Positions 52,256 through 64,000 of a DNA stretch of 64,000 nucleotides are shown here, one piece after another. Source of the DNA: Capronia americana (taxonomy: Eukaryota; Ascomycota; Eurotiomycetes; Chaetothyriales; Herpotrichiellaceae); assembly GCA_016110215.1 (NCBI GenBank), contig JADWQD010000009.1, forward strand, positions 436,093-500,092, in the 5' to 3' direction. The position numbers and the translations under genes were made by a program. How positions within the stretch are numbered: the first letter of the stretch is position 1; each line of letters opens with the position of its first letter. The notes beneath the pieces were generated by a model. The model ran no database searches and was not told the DNA's origin. It saw nothing but the letters and a program-made list of their open reading frames with translations.

Positions 52256-54483
52256 ATGATCCCGAAGAACGTCTACGAGCTCTGCCAGGGCGGCCAGTCG
52301 ATAAGTTCCGAATTAGCGAAAAACCCGACATTGTCGCCTCATGAGGCGGCGAAGAAGCTCTTCGGCGTCGACGCCGACGATGAAATCGTGACAAAGAAAC
52401 TGGAGCTAGGCGAAGAAAAGCCGAGTGATCTGGAGGAGGCTCGAAAGTGTGGGAACTGGGGAACATCGAACCCGAGTGATTTGTTCTTGAGGGTACGTAC
52501 GACGAACATCCATCGCCTATATGCGATGCTGACGCGATGGCCAGATTTACCACGATGTCTTGTGTACGCTGGAGAAGAATCCGCTGGTGGGCGTCTGCTC
52601 GCCGTCGCTCATGGGTTCGAACGGAGTGTGCCCGCTCACGATTATGGCCATGGTGCCTGATATTTGTCGGCACATGTCAAACGTGATCGCGAGGGCGGAG
52701 CACGAAGTATTCCTTGCGACCAACTTCTGGATGTATTCAGAGCCGACCAGGCTGATCACCAATGTAAGAGGTTCTCCCATGCGCCAAGACCGAACCTGTG
52801 AACAAACGAGACGGTGTCTTGACGCACCTGTGCTTTTGCCTGGCGATTCTCAAAGGAGCAGAGTGATACTGACACCCTGGCAGGCATTGCGAGAACTATC
52901 GAAGAAGGCCGTCCTGAACAACCGCCGAGTGGTCGTCAAGATAATTTATGACCGTGGAAGTGCGAAGCAGGTAGGTTGACATCAATCGACGCCCTTTGGC
53001 CTGCCCGTATCTGACCACAGCAGGTCTTCAACAATCACCTTACCGTCAAACCTGAAGAGTTCGCTGATCCCAAAGGCAAAATCAGGATTCCGCACCCCGA
53101 CGAACTGCCCAATGTCGATATCGAAGTCGTGAACTTCCATCGCCCCGTCTTCGGCACCTTTCATTCCAAGTACATGGTCGTCGACAGACGGATCGCAATC
53201 GTACAGAGCAACAACATCCAAGACATTGACAACATGGAGATGATGACACAGTTTGAAGGGCCCATTGTCGACTCTTTCTACGAGGTCGCTCTCATCTCCT
53301 GGCACAATGCCCTCAAGCCGCCATTACCGCTGCTGAACCAGCCAGCGGCTGATCGTCCAATGCCAACTTTCGAAGCAGCGAGCCATGCTACGATGTTCGA
53401 TGAGCATGGGAAGTTGAGGACAGTGTATCACGGGTAGGTTGACGTGTGCGTTGACAGCAAAAACTGCTTGCTAACCGTCTTAGCACATCGCCCGTCCCTG
53501 ACGGGACTGACAGCTTGAGAGAAATCGCCGAGCAAGGTGCACAGATAGACCTGCCTCAGCACACCTCCCAAGATCCCCATTACGACCCGGACATCAAATC
53601 GGAAGTATTACGCGCGGTAGCAGCCTTGAACCCCCGCGAAGGCGAAACGCGCATCAATGCAATCACCCGCCTCCTCAACACTACAATCCAGCCGAATACG
53701 AAAGGAAGTGCGCCGGACATCGGACCAGCCGATTCCATGACTCCTCTGATCCCCATCCCTCGACACGATCCCTTCCCAATCGCCATGGTCTGCCGTCAAC
53801 CGTGGGGCGCCCCGAACAAGCACAGCCTGTACACACCGCAGAACGAAGCCTTCGCGTCCGCTCTCCGCCACGCCACGAAATCAGTATTCATCCAAACGCC
53901 TGATCTAAACGCCGAAGCCCTGCTGCCAGAGATCGTGAAGGCATGCAAACGCGGCGTCAAGGTAGCGTACTACTACTGTCTAGGCTACAACGACGCCGGC
54001 GAGCTCTTACCCATGCAAGGCGGGCACAACGAGATGATCGCGCATAATCTCTACCGCGACATCGGCCCCGAACATCGGCACAACCTGGACGTGTACGCCT
54101 ATGTGGCCAAGGACCAAACCCGGCCGATCCACAACAAATTCAAGCAACGGTCGTGTCACATCAAGATCATGATCGTCGACGACCACATTGGCATCCAGGG
54201 CAACGGCAACCAAGACACGCAGTCGTGGTATCACAGCCAGGAAGTCAACGTCATGATTGATTGTCCGCTCGTCGTTGGCAAGTGGATCGAAGGCATCAAG
54301 CAGAACCAAAACACCCACCTGTACGGCAAGGTTGAGAATCAAGGGGACGAGGCCGGGTGTTGGAAAGATCCAACTACCGGGGAGCAGGCCGAGGGGGCCA
54401 TCGGCGTCGATCCAGGACGGTTTGCATGGGCAAAGGGCGTGGTTGGTGCTGTTCAGAGGGTTAGGGGAATGGGCGGGTTCTAA
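52256..54483 (+). CDS. Phospholipase D-family protein with two HKD motifs
   Basis: Five exons (52256-52492, 52545-52763, 52884-52970, 53024-53433, 53484-54483) give 650 residues, all phases agreeing. Two HxKxxxxD motifs are complete: H228/K230/D235 (FHSKYMVVD) and H543/K545/D550 (CHIKIMIVD), the second followed by IQGNGNQDTQSW. These residues form a single active site in PLD-superfamily enzymes, which hydrolyse or transfer phosphodiesters by way of a phosphohistidine. There are no PX, PH or C2 domains, so this is not the yeast Spo14-type PLD. Related fungal proteins are loosely called phospholipase D/transphosphatidylase or cardiolipin synthase-like. There is no signal peptide. Substrate unknown. 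Confidence 0.9.
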
Positions 54484-57400
54484 ATAGAGGGAAATAGAGG
54501 GGAAGTGAGGGAAGGAGGGAGAGACAGAGGGAGGGAGGGACAGACAGACAGAGGGAGAGAGAGAACCGGCCACGGGACATGCATGATACGACTGCAGGAT
54601 AAATTCCATCTAAACAGCACGAGCACTCTCGGAATATGATATGATTTGATATGATATGAATACATACATACTCGTGGAGAAAGTCCCGTGTTGGAGAGCG
54701 TGCAGTACAGTGCAGTCACGCAGTGCACCGCACATATGTATATGCTGAGAGATGACAATAACAACAGCAGAGTACGAGGTACCTATGTCGTAACTTGCGC
54801 AGGCACTCAGGACGGAGTGGAGTGGACGGGAGTACATACATAGTACGTCAGGTGGTCAGGTGGTCAGGTATCCTCCTCCGTGCTCGCTCGACTCGGTACA
54901 GACGGGGCATGACGGGGCCAGTCGGAATATCTATATCCCGGCTCCCGCTGTCCGGTTGTAGTACCTAGTACGGAGGGATGAGGTACTCGTGCTCGTACCG
55001 GGAATGGGTATGTACACAGTAGGTATGTATCCGGTACGAGTTACTCGGGACTTGCTTTCCGTTCATGCACCCATGCACTCGTCACCCGTCCACCCATGCT
55101 TCCTAGTATGTGTATGTGTACGTACTCTACTCATGTACGATGGACATGCACTTACTTTCTACTTCCACCGTATTCACACTCGTAGTCGTGCTCACTCGTG
55201 CTTGGGCATGCCACGGGTTTTGGAAACATAAGCTACAGTCCACCGGTCTACAGTCCACCGTCTGCTATCCACCGTCTGCTATCAACCGTCTACTGTCCGC
55301 CGTCTACAGTCCGCCGTCTGCTATCCACCGTCTACTCTCCGCCGTCTACTGTCCGCCGTCTACTGTCTACAGTGTAGAGATAGAAAGCGACTGGCACTGG
55401 TCCTGAGTCGATATTTCGCGGCGTAGGTACTGTACATGGATGATCTAATGTGCTTTTTAGATCATATACCGAGGACGGAGTACGGAATACGGAGTATTCT
55501 GGAGAGTAGTATACACATTACATACGTTACGCACATGACGCACACGTATCCATGTGAATATGCATGATCGAAATCCATATACTCCGAATGTCTGAAGGGG
55601 ACGCTCACTCTTACTCTTGCTCGTACCGGTGCCGTTGACTGTTGACTATACAAGGGCTATCAAAGGATGAATTCCTATCGTCGAATCACAATAACCTCAA
55701 CATCATTGGTTTCCATCCAAGGGACGTGAACTTGTAAAGTGCTGGGGTTTCCGTGTCTGTGTCTTGTCTGTGCCTTACACAATCAGATTGGACAAATTGT
55801 CCGCGGAAGGCATGAAGTGCAGTGCAGTGCAGTGCAACCAGGAGAATGTGAAAGGCGGGCAGTGCAATCAGGAGCATGTGAGGACTGATTCAAAGATGAT
55901 ATAGATGGCGGAGTGGATATGCTATGCGATGATGTATATGTACTTCTCTGGAGAGAAAGGAAGAAAATGTTTGGGTAAGAGAGAAGATGAATGTGTGTGA
56001 GTGAGAGAGAGCAGACTCCTACCGGTTTGCCGAGTCGATCGCTGAAATGAGCACGGAGGTCTTGAACCACCTTTTCGCTCACACGTACCAGGCGACATTT
56101 GAGTACCTCAGTGTCGACTGATCGCGACAATCACATGTGCTGTGGAATATTCATCCCTCCAGTCGACATGTAACCCACTCCTAAACAAGCACGGGTACAG
56201 TATCGCTGCGGTGTGGTCTGACGAGAATGAGTGCCTCTGAGGGTAGATAGAGGCTGCCCGGCATCGCGCACGTAGATGCACGAGCTCGGTTTTATCGACC
56301 TCCCGATCCTATCTCATTTCAGTCTACTTCATTTCATCTCCGGAACTTCGCTGCCATAGCGTGGTGTGGCGCCGGCGTAGCGCAGTCTGTGCAGTGTGGT
56401 GAGGTGTTCGCATCGCATCGGATTGGCAAGGCTCCAGTATCGAGTCAGGCCTGCCTGCCTGCACTTTTACACTTCTAGAGCTTCTACGTGGCTTCCATGC
56501 AGCATGGCATGGCACGGCACGGCATGGTCTGTCCTGTTGCGCCAATCTGGAAGGGAATCGATTCATGCACGTTGGCGCCATCATTAGGAAGGCCGTCCGC
56601 GAGGCACCGCGTACGATGGAGCTTGCGAGAGAGGTCAATGCTGTGCCTATCCTGGAAGAGCACGGTGTTAGCGAAGCTACAACCCCATCCAGAGCAAGAT
56701 GTCAACCTCTCTCGCCTCTGGGGACGAATGGGGGGTTCCCATGGAGAATAGCCGAAAGGGTTGCATGCCTACACACGGTCCTGCTACAACGCAGATAACC
56801 ACGCGGATCCCATGTGCTGGAGGAGGCGACTCGACTCTGGTGAGGTAGCATCGGTAAATCCTCGCTATTGCCACCTGCAGTAGCGGGACCCAGGCCCGGA
56901 GGACGCTAACTGTTTTGTGTGAAACTGGGCGCAAATCACAAACCTTCATGGGGATGCAAGACGACATTCTAGAAGGATTCAGTCATGCGACTCTGGTGGA
57001 GTTGAGAAAGGAAAAATTTGCGGCCGCCGACGGTGCAGCGCGTTGAAGGGGGCGCTTACTGTGGACGGAGTATGGGGTACGTACGAGGTAGGTGAGTGAG
57101 CAATGAGCGCGTGGTGACGACATTCTGAATTGGGATCTTGTTGGAGCGAAAAATTCCAGCGCAGCCAAACATGCCTAAGTCGTAACCAGTCCAGCCTAAC
57201 CAAGTATGGCCGGGCCCGCCTGTACTTGAAGGTTTCAATGATTACACACTACGAGACTTCAGGTAGCAAGTCACTCTCGTCATTTTACAGGTTTGTTGTG
57301 CATGTAGCTCATTTCTGCTCGTTCCTTCAACGGCACTCTGTGCAGCAGCAGAGGCTATTTTCCGGTTGATCATGCCGAGGAATTTGACCTGACGCCGTCA

Positions 57401-58711
57401 GTGGCTTGCCCCTCTGCTGTCATCACGACCGCACATCGTCGATGCATCGATTGGGTTCTCGATCCGGCTTGTGTTCAGCCGGTTCTCTTCGCCTCACTGA
57501 CGCGGACGCGAGCACAATGTCGATTTGGAAGACAGCACCCTCCCTTTCGAGCCCCCGATAACGTATTCATCTGGTTCTTGAGGGGATACGGAGTCTGGCA
57601 GGTACTGTATAATGCAACCATGACAGATCTCCACTTGTGTGAGTTCCGAAATCTAATCTCGGAGTAGCCGTGTCCTATTGTGTACTATGATCGTTCGTGA
57701 AGGCTGGTTGAAGTTTTGCGGACAAAGAGATCCCTGGTCAAGGTTACAGCGCGCTACCAGACTAGCGGCATCTTTGTTGCAGATTTTGCCCCACGGGGAT
57801 GATTCCATGGTGAGGGGGTGCCAATAAATGCCAATGCCAGAAAAGAAGGCAAAGACATACCAAGCTGCGCCGGTTCGCAGAAGCTAAGGCTAGACAAGAC
57901 GATCTCGACCCGACCGTCAAAATTTCCCACGTCCATATGTTGTTGTAATGTTTGGCGCTGACTTGGGACCAATCGATCGGTCACGTCAAGATTTTTGACG
58001 GAGGTGCCAGGAAAGGCTGCCAATCAGCCACTCCAGTCCGGATTTGGGTAGGTCGCCGAACATCAGCCAGCGGCGAGCCTATCCCGCTGAGGGCTAGGTC
58101 GGTCCGGAGAGCCTCGTTGGCTTTGTGCGGGGCTGGACACGAGCTGGGAAAGAGCTGATCATGTCCGTGACTCCGCGTTTCGCAAGGAATGAGCAGCCCG
58201 TGGCCCAATGGCACACGGCTGCAAAACAAACCCGCCATATCACGGGGCGACCCAAAAACTCGCGATGGCACGCTGGCAGCACAGCTAACCCACTTTTGCC
58301 CGCAAAGCAGACGTTGACTTGCGGGTGGCCTCGGTTGCTGGGCCAGTAGAAGGGGGTGCGCGTCGAGATCCCCCATGCACCATCTGGCTATTCAATTTAG
58401 GAATTTGTGATACCAATGGACAGAATCACATGCAGCACCCTATGGCAAATTCACTCCACAGGCGGCGCGTGTGACCAGTAACCAGGTGCGTGAAGCTCCA
58501 TTGCAGTTTTTGCGCAGTTCCATCGCAGGGGTGGACCGTCACTTTGCCCTGGCTCTTGCCTCGAACTGCCTGTCACCTTGCCTTCACCGTGCGCACGCAA
58601 GCTTTCTTTAAAGAGACCGCTCCTGCTCGTCTACGAAGCTTGGTCCTCTTGTTCCTCCTTGACCTCTGTCACATCTCCCCCTTCTACCGTCCACCCATAA
58701 CGACCGCCATC
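54484..58711. other. 4.2-kb gene-poor, repeat-rich spacer
   Basis: A polypurine GGGA/GAGA tract follows the PLD stop (54484-54566). A 14-bp minisatellite (55233-55373), a CAGTG repeat (about 55816-55837) and TACGGAGTA-type words occur further on. No open frame has protein character. The right end, a pyrimidine-rich leader before 58712, is the promoter/5' UTR of the sugar transporter. Confidence 0.55.
55233..55373 (+). repeat. 14-bp minisatellite, about ten units
   Basis: One 15-bp unit and nine 14-bp units run without gaps. Units follow the pattern CTRCWRTCCRCCGT with small variations (for example CTGCTATCCACCGT, CTACTGTCCGCCGT, CTACAGTCCGCCGT). The variants are intermixed, suggesting repeated slippage or unequal exchange. 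Confidence 0.9.
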
Positions 58712-60548
58712 ATGCCTGGCGAGACTCGTGCCCTCTCCACCACCAGGGACGTCAACCGGATCGAGGCTCCGGTGACGTGGAAAGCCTACCTCATCTGTGC
58801 CTTTGCATCCTTCGGCGGTATCTTCTTTGGCTACGACTCTGGGTACATCAACGGCGTCAATGGCAGCAAACTGTTTATCCATATCATCCAGGGTCCTAAC
58901 GCCGATTCTCTCTCGTCTGCCCACCAGTCTCTGATCGTGTCTATCCTCTCTTGCGGTACCTTCTTCGGCGCTCTCATTGCCGGTGATGTCGCCGACATGA
59001 TCGGTCGCAAATGGACTGTCATTGCCGGCTGCGCCATTTACATGCTTGGTGTGGTCATCCAGATGATCACTGGCCCCGGCCATGGGCTCGGTGTCATTGT
59101 CGCTGGTCGCTTGATTGCCGGTCTCGGTGTCGGATTTGAAAGCGCCGTGGTCATTCTCTACATGAGCGAAATCGTAAGTTCCCAACCCACCAGTGTGTGC
59201 CCCCCCTGCGATGGTCCCAGCTAACGCGCTCCCTTCTGTAGTGCCCTCGAAAAGTCCGTGGCGCTCTGGTTGCCGGCTACCAATTCTGCATCACCATCGG
59301 TATCCTGTTGGCGTCCTGCGTCGACTACGCCACTGAGAATCGAAACGACACTGGCTCGTACCGCATCCCCATCGCCATCCAGTTTGCCTGGGGTCTTATC
59401 CTTGGCGGCGGCCTAATGTTCCTCCCCGACTCCCCCCGCTACTTCGTCAAGCGTGGCAGGGTCGAGAAAGCCATGCAAGCCCTTTCCCGCCTCCGTGGCC
59501 AGCCACAAGAGTCCGAGTACATCCAGGTCGAAATTGCCGAGATCATTGCCAACGATGAGTACGAGCGCGAGATGATTCCATCGACTGGATGGTACGGCAG
59601 CTGGGCCAACTGCTTCAAGGGCGGCCTCCGGCATCAAAAGTCCAACCTCCGTCGTACCATCCTCGGAACCTCGTTGCAGATGATGCAACAATGGTACGCG
59701 TACTCCTGCATGACTGTGGCTTCCCGCGAGCTAACATAATCGATCTAGGACCGGTGTCAACTTCATCTTCTACTACTCCACACCTTTCCTGCAGACAACC
59801 GGCGCCATCAAGAACACCTTCTTGATCTCCCTGATCTTCACCCTGGTCAATGTGTGCTCCACTCCCATCTCCTTCTACACGGTCGAGAGGTTTGGTCGTC
59901 GCCCTCTCCTCGTCTACGGCGCTCTGGGTATGCTCATCTGCCAGTTCCTGGTTGCCATCATCGGTGTCACCGCCGGTTTCAACCACACCCACTTGAACGC
60001 CGCCGGCGAGAGCAGGGCCAACAATATCTCAGCCGTCAACGCCCAGATCGCTTTTATCGCCATTTTCATCTTTTTCTTCGCCTCTACATGGGGACCGGGT
60101 GCCTGGATCTTGATCGGCGAGATCTTCCCTCTCCCTGTTCGATCCCGAGGTGTGGGTCTCTCCACCGCCTCCAACTGGCTCTGGAACACCGTAAGCACCC
60201 TATCTTTTCCCCCGTCCCCGCGTGCCCGCAGCTAACATCTCGCGTCATTAGATCATCGCCGTCATTACCCCCTACATGGTCAACGAGGATCGAGGCAACC
60301 TGAAATCGTCCGTCTTCTTCATCTGGGGTGGCCTTTGCACCTGCGCCTTCATCTACGCCTTCCTCCTCGTCCCTGAGACCAAGGGTCTTACCCTGGAGCA
60401 GGTTGACACGATGATGGAAGAGTCCAGTCCGCGAACCTCCGCCAAGTGGAAGCCAACCAAGACCTTCGCCGAGCAAATGGCCAGCGATCGCGGCGTCATC
60501 GAGAAGGAGGTCATCGCGGACCACGAGCGCAAGGGATCCGTCTTTTAG
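58712..60548 (+). CDS. MFS sugar transporter
   Basis: Four exons (58712-59173, 59242-59693, 59749-60190, 60252-60548) give 550 residues with about twelve membrane segments. Sugar-porter signatures are present: GYDSGYINGV in helix 1, DMIGRKWTV, then PRKVRGALVAGYQ, FLPDSPRYFVKRGR, RFGRRPLLVYG, and the final VPETKGLTLEQVD. The family brings hexoses, pentoses or other polyols in across the plasma membrane by facilitation or proton symport. The TGVNFIFYYSTPF segment resembles high-affinity glucose transporters, but the substrate is not certain. The ATG at 58712 gives the normal short N-terminus; upstream in-frame sequence is probably leader. Confidence 0.93.
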
Positions 60549-60999
60549 GAGAAGAACGAGAACCAAGCATCCGCAGTTGGTCAAGGTGCCGATGCCTCTG
60601 AGAACAAAGTCTGATCTCAGATTGACACGCGGAAGGATACCCAAGAGCTGCAAAGTTGGAAGAGACTTGTTAATTCCTTGCATATTCAAGATCCTCATGA
60701 CTAGCAGAGTTGACGTCTGTGCCTCATTCTTTGCTGTACATGACGTTCACTGTAGCTGAGCAGCAGGTCTACCAAATTCCAAGGCATTCAAATTACGGTG
60801 TTGAGGTTTCAACCGCAAGTGATTGTCCTCGTACTCCAAAGTATCTCATGTGATTTCGACCCTCTTCGTCTCACCCAGGAGAATTACATACCCTGGTTCA
60901 CAACCTGCAAGTCTCGGCCGACATGAGACGGAACACGCAGCGCCACATGTCAGTCGAGTCAGAGTATCATCGTCCCAAACCACCACGGTGATTCACACA

Positions 61000-61034
61000 G
61001 TAGCATCAGTAGCAGTAGCAGTAGCAGTAGTAGC
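61000..61034 (+). repeat. AGTAGC/CAGTAG microsatellite
   Basis: About five hexanucleotide-like units with small interruptions, followed by GTAGTAGC. It lies in the spacer downstream of the sugar transporter. Confidence 0.85.
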
Positions 61035-61164
61035 ATTCCCTTTTCCAACCTTTGCCGCCCAACACCAAACACCACTCACTCACTTCCCCGCCTTCCCAGT
61101 GCCAGCACTCCGCGTTGACCAAATGTACCTACTAATGTTCCCTCGCCCACCCTCCCTGCGCGGT

Positions 61165-61192
61165 CGTGCGTGTGTGCGTGTGTGCGTGCGTG
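61165..61192 (+). repeat. GTGCGTGT dinucleotide-like repeat
   Basis: Alternating GTGCGTGTGT units over about 28 bp, a sequence type that can adopt Z-DNA. It lies in an intergenic spacer. Confidence 0.8.
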
Positions 61193-62144
61193 GATTTTGA
61201 GTTGGGAAAAGAAAATGCTCGTATTCCCGTTCCGGCCTGGAGTGCCTTGGGTGGCTTTTTAGACTTTCGACATTACTGTAAGTAGGTTCTGTGTAGGTTC
61301 TTTCCACCTGTAGGTACGTGCGGAGAACGGAGTACGGAGTATGGAATCGTATGTACTCCGACAGTACTCACGTACTACCTACTCGACTACTGAGAAGTAC
61401 TGTGGTACTACTGTGGTACTACTTTGGTCTTAGCTGCAGTAGCAGTAGCAAGTACTCGGTACGCAAAGTTACATCCTGTTGTACTCTGTACGTACATACC
61501 TAGGTAGGTATATACAGACCTACCTTACCCGCCGTGCCGCCGTTCTAGCGTTTCTTTTCTGTCTTCGATAGGATATATACACAGTACACAGCAGTACACA
61601 GCCGTCACGGCGACAGTAACGGAGTATGTACATACCTACACAGTGGGATCTCTGTGCCGCCGCCGTGGTTACCTGTACACCGGCACCGATACGTTCCCTG
61701 CTGTGTTGTGCAGTGCAGTGCTGTGCTGTGCATGTATATACATTACCACCTAGGCCGGTACGTCATGAGGTGAAGTTGATCTGACCGAGTTGATTGTGTG
61801 GATCATGTGTGCATACACCTCTATTCTCTACTCCATTCTGATTTCTCCCTCCTCCCTTCTCCGTACAGCGAGATCGATAGTCGCGTATAATCCTCGCATA
61901 TAGTAAATGGGTGCTTACTATGCTGTCTGAGTTGCGGTGACTCTGATTCCGACCGAGGCAGTTTGCACTTCAACGCCGAATGAGCGTGAGTGAGTGTTTG
62001 TGATATGTTCAATTTTCGTTCATTCAATTACTTGCACTTGCACACATATACACGGCCGCATACATAGATAGTCTTTCTGTCCATTCTCGCAATACGCCGA
62101 CTTTACCCACTGCTTTACTCTACTCTACCCTACCCTTCCCTACC

Positions 62145-64000
62145 CTACCCACTTGTCTGCGCAACCTCGTCCTGCTTGATCTCTCCTCCCTTTGTGCCCA
62201 GGTCGGCCCCGAGCTTGACTTCAAGCACTGCACATCTTCCTGATTTGACCGCTTCGACGGCTTGGGGCAACTGCTCCAGTAACTCCGCAACTGTACTTAC
62301 AGTGCCTGCCCAGGCATGGCCGCCTGTCGCGGCCTTCGCGATGCCCGCGTAATCCGGCGTCGGGTCAAAGCTGATGTTCAGCTCCTTGTTGTCGACTTTA
62401 CTGCCATACCCGTCCGGATGGACAAGCAGCATTGACCTCCGCGGCGCGTTCCAGCCCTTGTTGTTTAATACGATAGTCAAGATCGGGATGTTATACCGCT
62501 GCGCAATCCAATATACCGAGCCGGGGACCGAGAACATGAACGTCCCGTCACCAACAATCTGGCAGACGAACTTGCCCTTGTTGTTGCCGATGCGGTCGCC
62601 CGACGCGGCGTCCCGGTGCTGGAAATCGGACGCGAGCTTGATGCCGAGAGCACCACCGCCGGACCAGCCCAGTCCGCCGCCTCCGCAGTTGATCCAGGAT
62701 TTCGGGAGGACGGGAGCTATTTGGTCAGCAATGAAGATGCTCAGCGTGACGGCTTCGATGGCGAAGATGGTGTCCTTGGGGACCGCTGCTCTGATCTGTC
62801 CGCCGAGCACGTGCGGGTCTATCGCGCTCTGCTGTGGGTTCTCGGGCAGTTTGGCGAGTTCTTTGGGTTGACTCCAGCGGGCGGTGTAGGATTCTTGCCG
62901 CTTCTTTGCTGCTGCTGTATGCGCCTCGTCTGATAGGGTAGCAGACAGCTGTGTGTCGGAGGCCAGAAAATCGTTCAGCTGTGTGAATGAGGTTGCGGAG
63001 TCGGCGCTGAAGCGAGCATACGCTGGGATGTAGAAGACCGGCATCTGTCGTTTCAAGACATCCACGTCGATGTGCACAATCTTCGCATCGGCCTTGGGTT
63101 TGCATTGGGTGGGAATCCAGGGCACGTCGCAGTCGACCACGAGGATGAAGTCGGCGGTAGTAATTGCGGGGTCTGATCCGTATCGCAGGCCTAGTGCTGC
63201 TGGATGATCCGTTGGGAAGCACATGTCCGACCCACCGGTATCCAGCACACGCAGGCCGGGGATCTTGTCTGCTAACGCGACGGCTGCGGTGACGGAATCT
63301 GCGTTGCGACCAGTGTAGCCCACCACAAGCAGGGGCTCCTGTGCCTTGACGAGTTCTTCCGCAATCATCTTGACGGCATCTTGTGGCAGGGCGGCCGGCC
63401 CAACAGCCTTCCACTGCTCTTGATCGAGGTGGTAGGGCTGAATGTCCTCTTCCATCGGCTCTCGCGCGCCGCACAGATAGACAGGTCCTTGGGGATCGCT
63501 GGTTGCGAACTGCAGGGCGCGGTTGACAATCTGCTTGACGTTCCTGCCCCCCTTAATTTCGCCGGTATATCTGCAGTACTGAGCGACAATCTGCTTTTGA
63601 TCCGGCACATCTTGGATCCAGTGTATGTACTCTGTTCTTGAGCCCCGGTATTCGCCTTCGATCGTGTAAGGGGAGAGGCCGGCGAAGATGAGGACGGGTG
63701 CGCGTCCGCACGAGGCATTGTGGACGGCGGCTGCTAGGCCCTGGGTTCCGACGTCGACATGGACGATCACGCATTGGGGCTTGTTGGTCAATCGAGCCAT
63801 GCCATCTGCCATGGACAGGGCGACCATCTGTGATATTATTACTCAGTCTGGCAATTTCTCTGGCCGCAGATTCTTCTCATACCTCGTTGGGACATGTGAT
63901 GACCCTTGGGAAGTCGCCTTTCTTCTCTATTTGACCCTTGGTGATTGCTTCGATGATGGAAGGGTGGTCGGAACCGAGATTGACAAAGACATGGGTGATG
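62145..64000 (-). CDS. Thiamine-diphosphate enzyme (acetolactate synthase/benzoylformate decarboxylase-like), 5' end cut off
   Basis: Minus strand: a partial first exon from the window edge (64000-63883) with THVFVNLGSDHPSIIEA, a 55-nt intron (63882-63828, GTATGA...CAG), then 63827-62145 (560 residues plus stop). The catalytic glutamate that activates the ThDP ring lies in CPNE at the exon join. The cofactor-binding motif GDGTFMFSVPGS...LNNKGW is complete, and PYR, central and PP domains follow in order. Family members make or break C-C bonds next to a carbonyl (acetolactate synthase, benzoylformate or other 2-oxoacid decarboxylases). This one is unlike the mitochondrial ALS catalytic subunit; the substrate is unknown. 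Upstream exons lie outside the window. Confidence 0.9.

Larger units (their letters stand above)
60549..62144. other. Gene-poor convergent spacer with simple repeats
   Basis: Lies between the 3' ends of the sugar transporter (plus) and the TPP enzyme (minus). It contains a CAGTAG repeat (61000-61034), a GTGTGC repeat (about 61165-61192), several GTAC/TACGGAGTA words (61320-61630) and TACCC repeats near 62125-62150. No gene seen. Confidence 0.6.

Noticed and set aside
55233..55373. CRISPR-like array
   Set aside because: Units of 14 bp are directly adjacent with no spacers, and the genome is fungal; it is a minisatellite.

Overview
The window is nuclear DNA from a filamentous ascomycete (Pezizomycotina). 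Reasons: short spliceosomal introns of about 48-133 nt with GTANGT-type donors and CTAAY-like branch sites; fungus-specific families (CFEM, a siderophore-type MFS permease, HET-C2-like glycolipid transfer protein, myosin-motor chitin synthases of classes V and VII); no operons, tRNAs or rRNAs; and widely spaced genes on both strands. An origin in Eurotiomycetes (for example a black yeast) is a guess from overall gene content, not something the sequence proves. Exon boundaries were worked out by hand from splice signals and reading-frame continuity.

Layout. 0-9.2 kb is a transport/iron-flavoured block: a small secreted CFEM protein, a full-size ABC-B exporter on the minus strand, and a divergent siderophore-type MFS permease with a GATA-factor motif close upstream. 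9.4-12.7 kb holds two minus-strand membrane proteins (a type II protein that may be a glycosyltransferase, and an acyltransferase-3). 14-15.8 kb carries a HET-C2-like glycolipid transfer protein and a GNAT acetyltransferase. 16.8-20.3 kb is a graveyard of two broken genes of fungal families: a C2H2 zinc-finger gene on the minus strand and a gene with an MSGFEVVGVVLGALP start on the plus strand. Many of their stops look like C-to-T changes at CpA, as repeat-induced point mutation (RIP) would leave. An intact SDR follows, then about 4 kb with no convincing gene.

25.9-37 kb is ordinary: a hemerythrin-domain protein, a pyrimidine 5'-nucleotidase-like HAD phosphatase, two long disordered proteins, and a five-exon protein in which a trypsin-type His/Asp/Ser set can be read. 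37.9-51.3 kb is the most structured region: a head-to-head pair of giant chitin synthases, class VII (minus, motor without a P-loop) and class V (plus, motor with a P-loop), sharing a 2.26-kb intergenic promoter. 52-54.5 kb has a two-HKD phospholipase D-family protein. 58.7-60.5 kb has an MFS sugar transporter. The right edge holds a thiamine-diphosphate enzyme whose 5' end lies outside the window. The long spacers at 54.5-58.7 kb and 60.5-62.1 kb are rich in simple repeats, a 14-bp minisatellite and a recurring TACGGAGTA-type motif.

I found no PKS/NRPS/terpene core gene, no intact transposon and no CRISPR. The best leads are the decayed immunity-like genes next to a HET-C2 homologue, the unannotated trypsin-like protein, and the chitin synthase pair. 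None amounts to a clearly new biological system.
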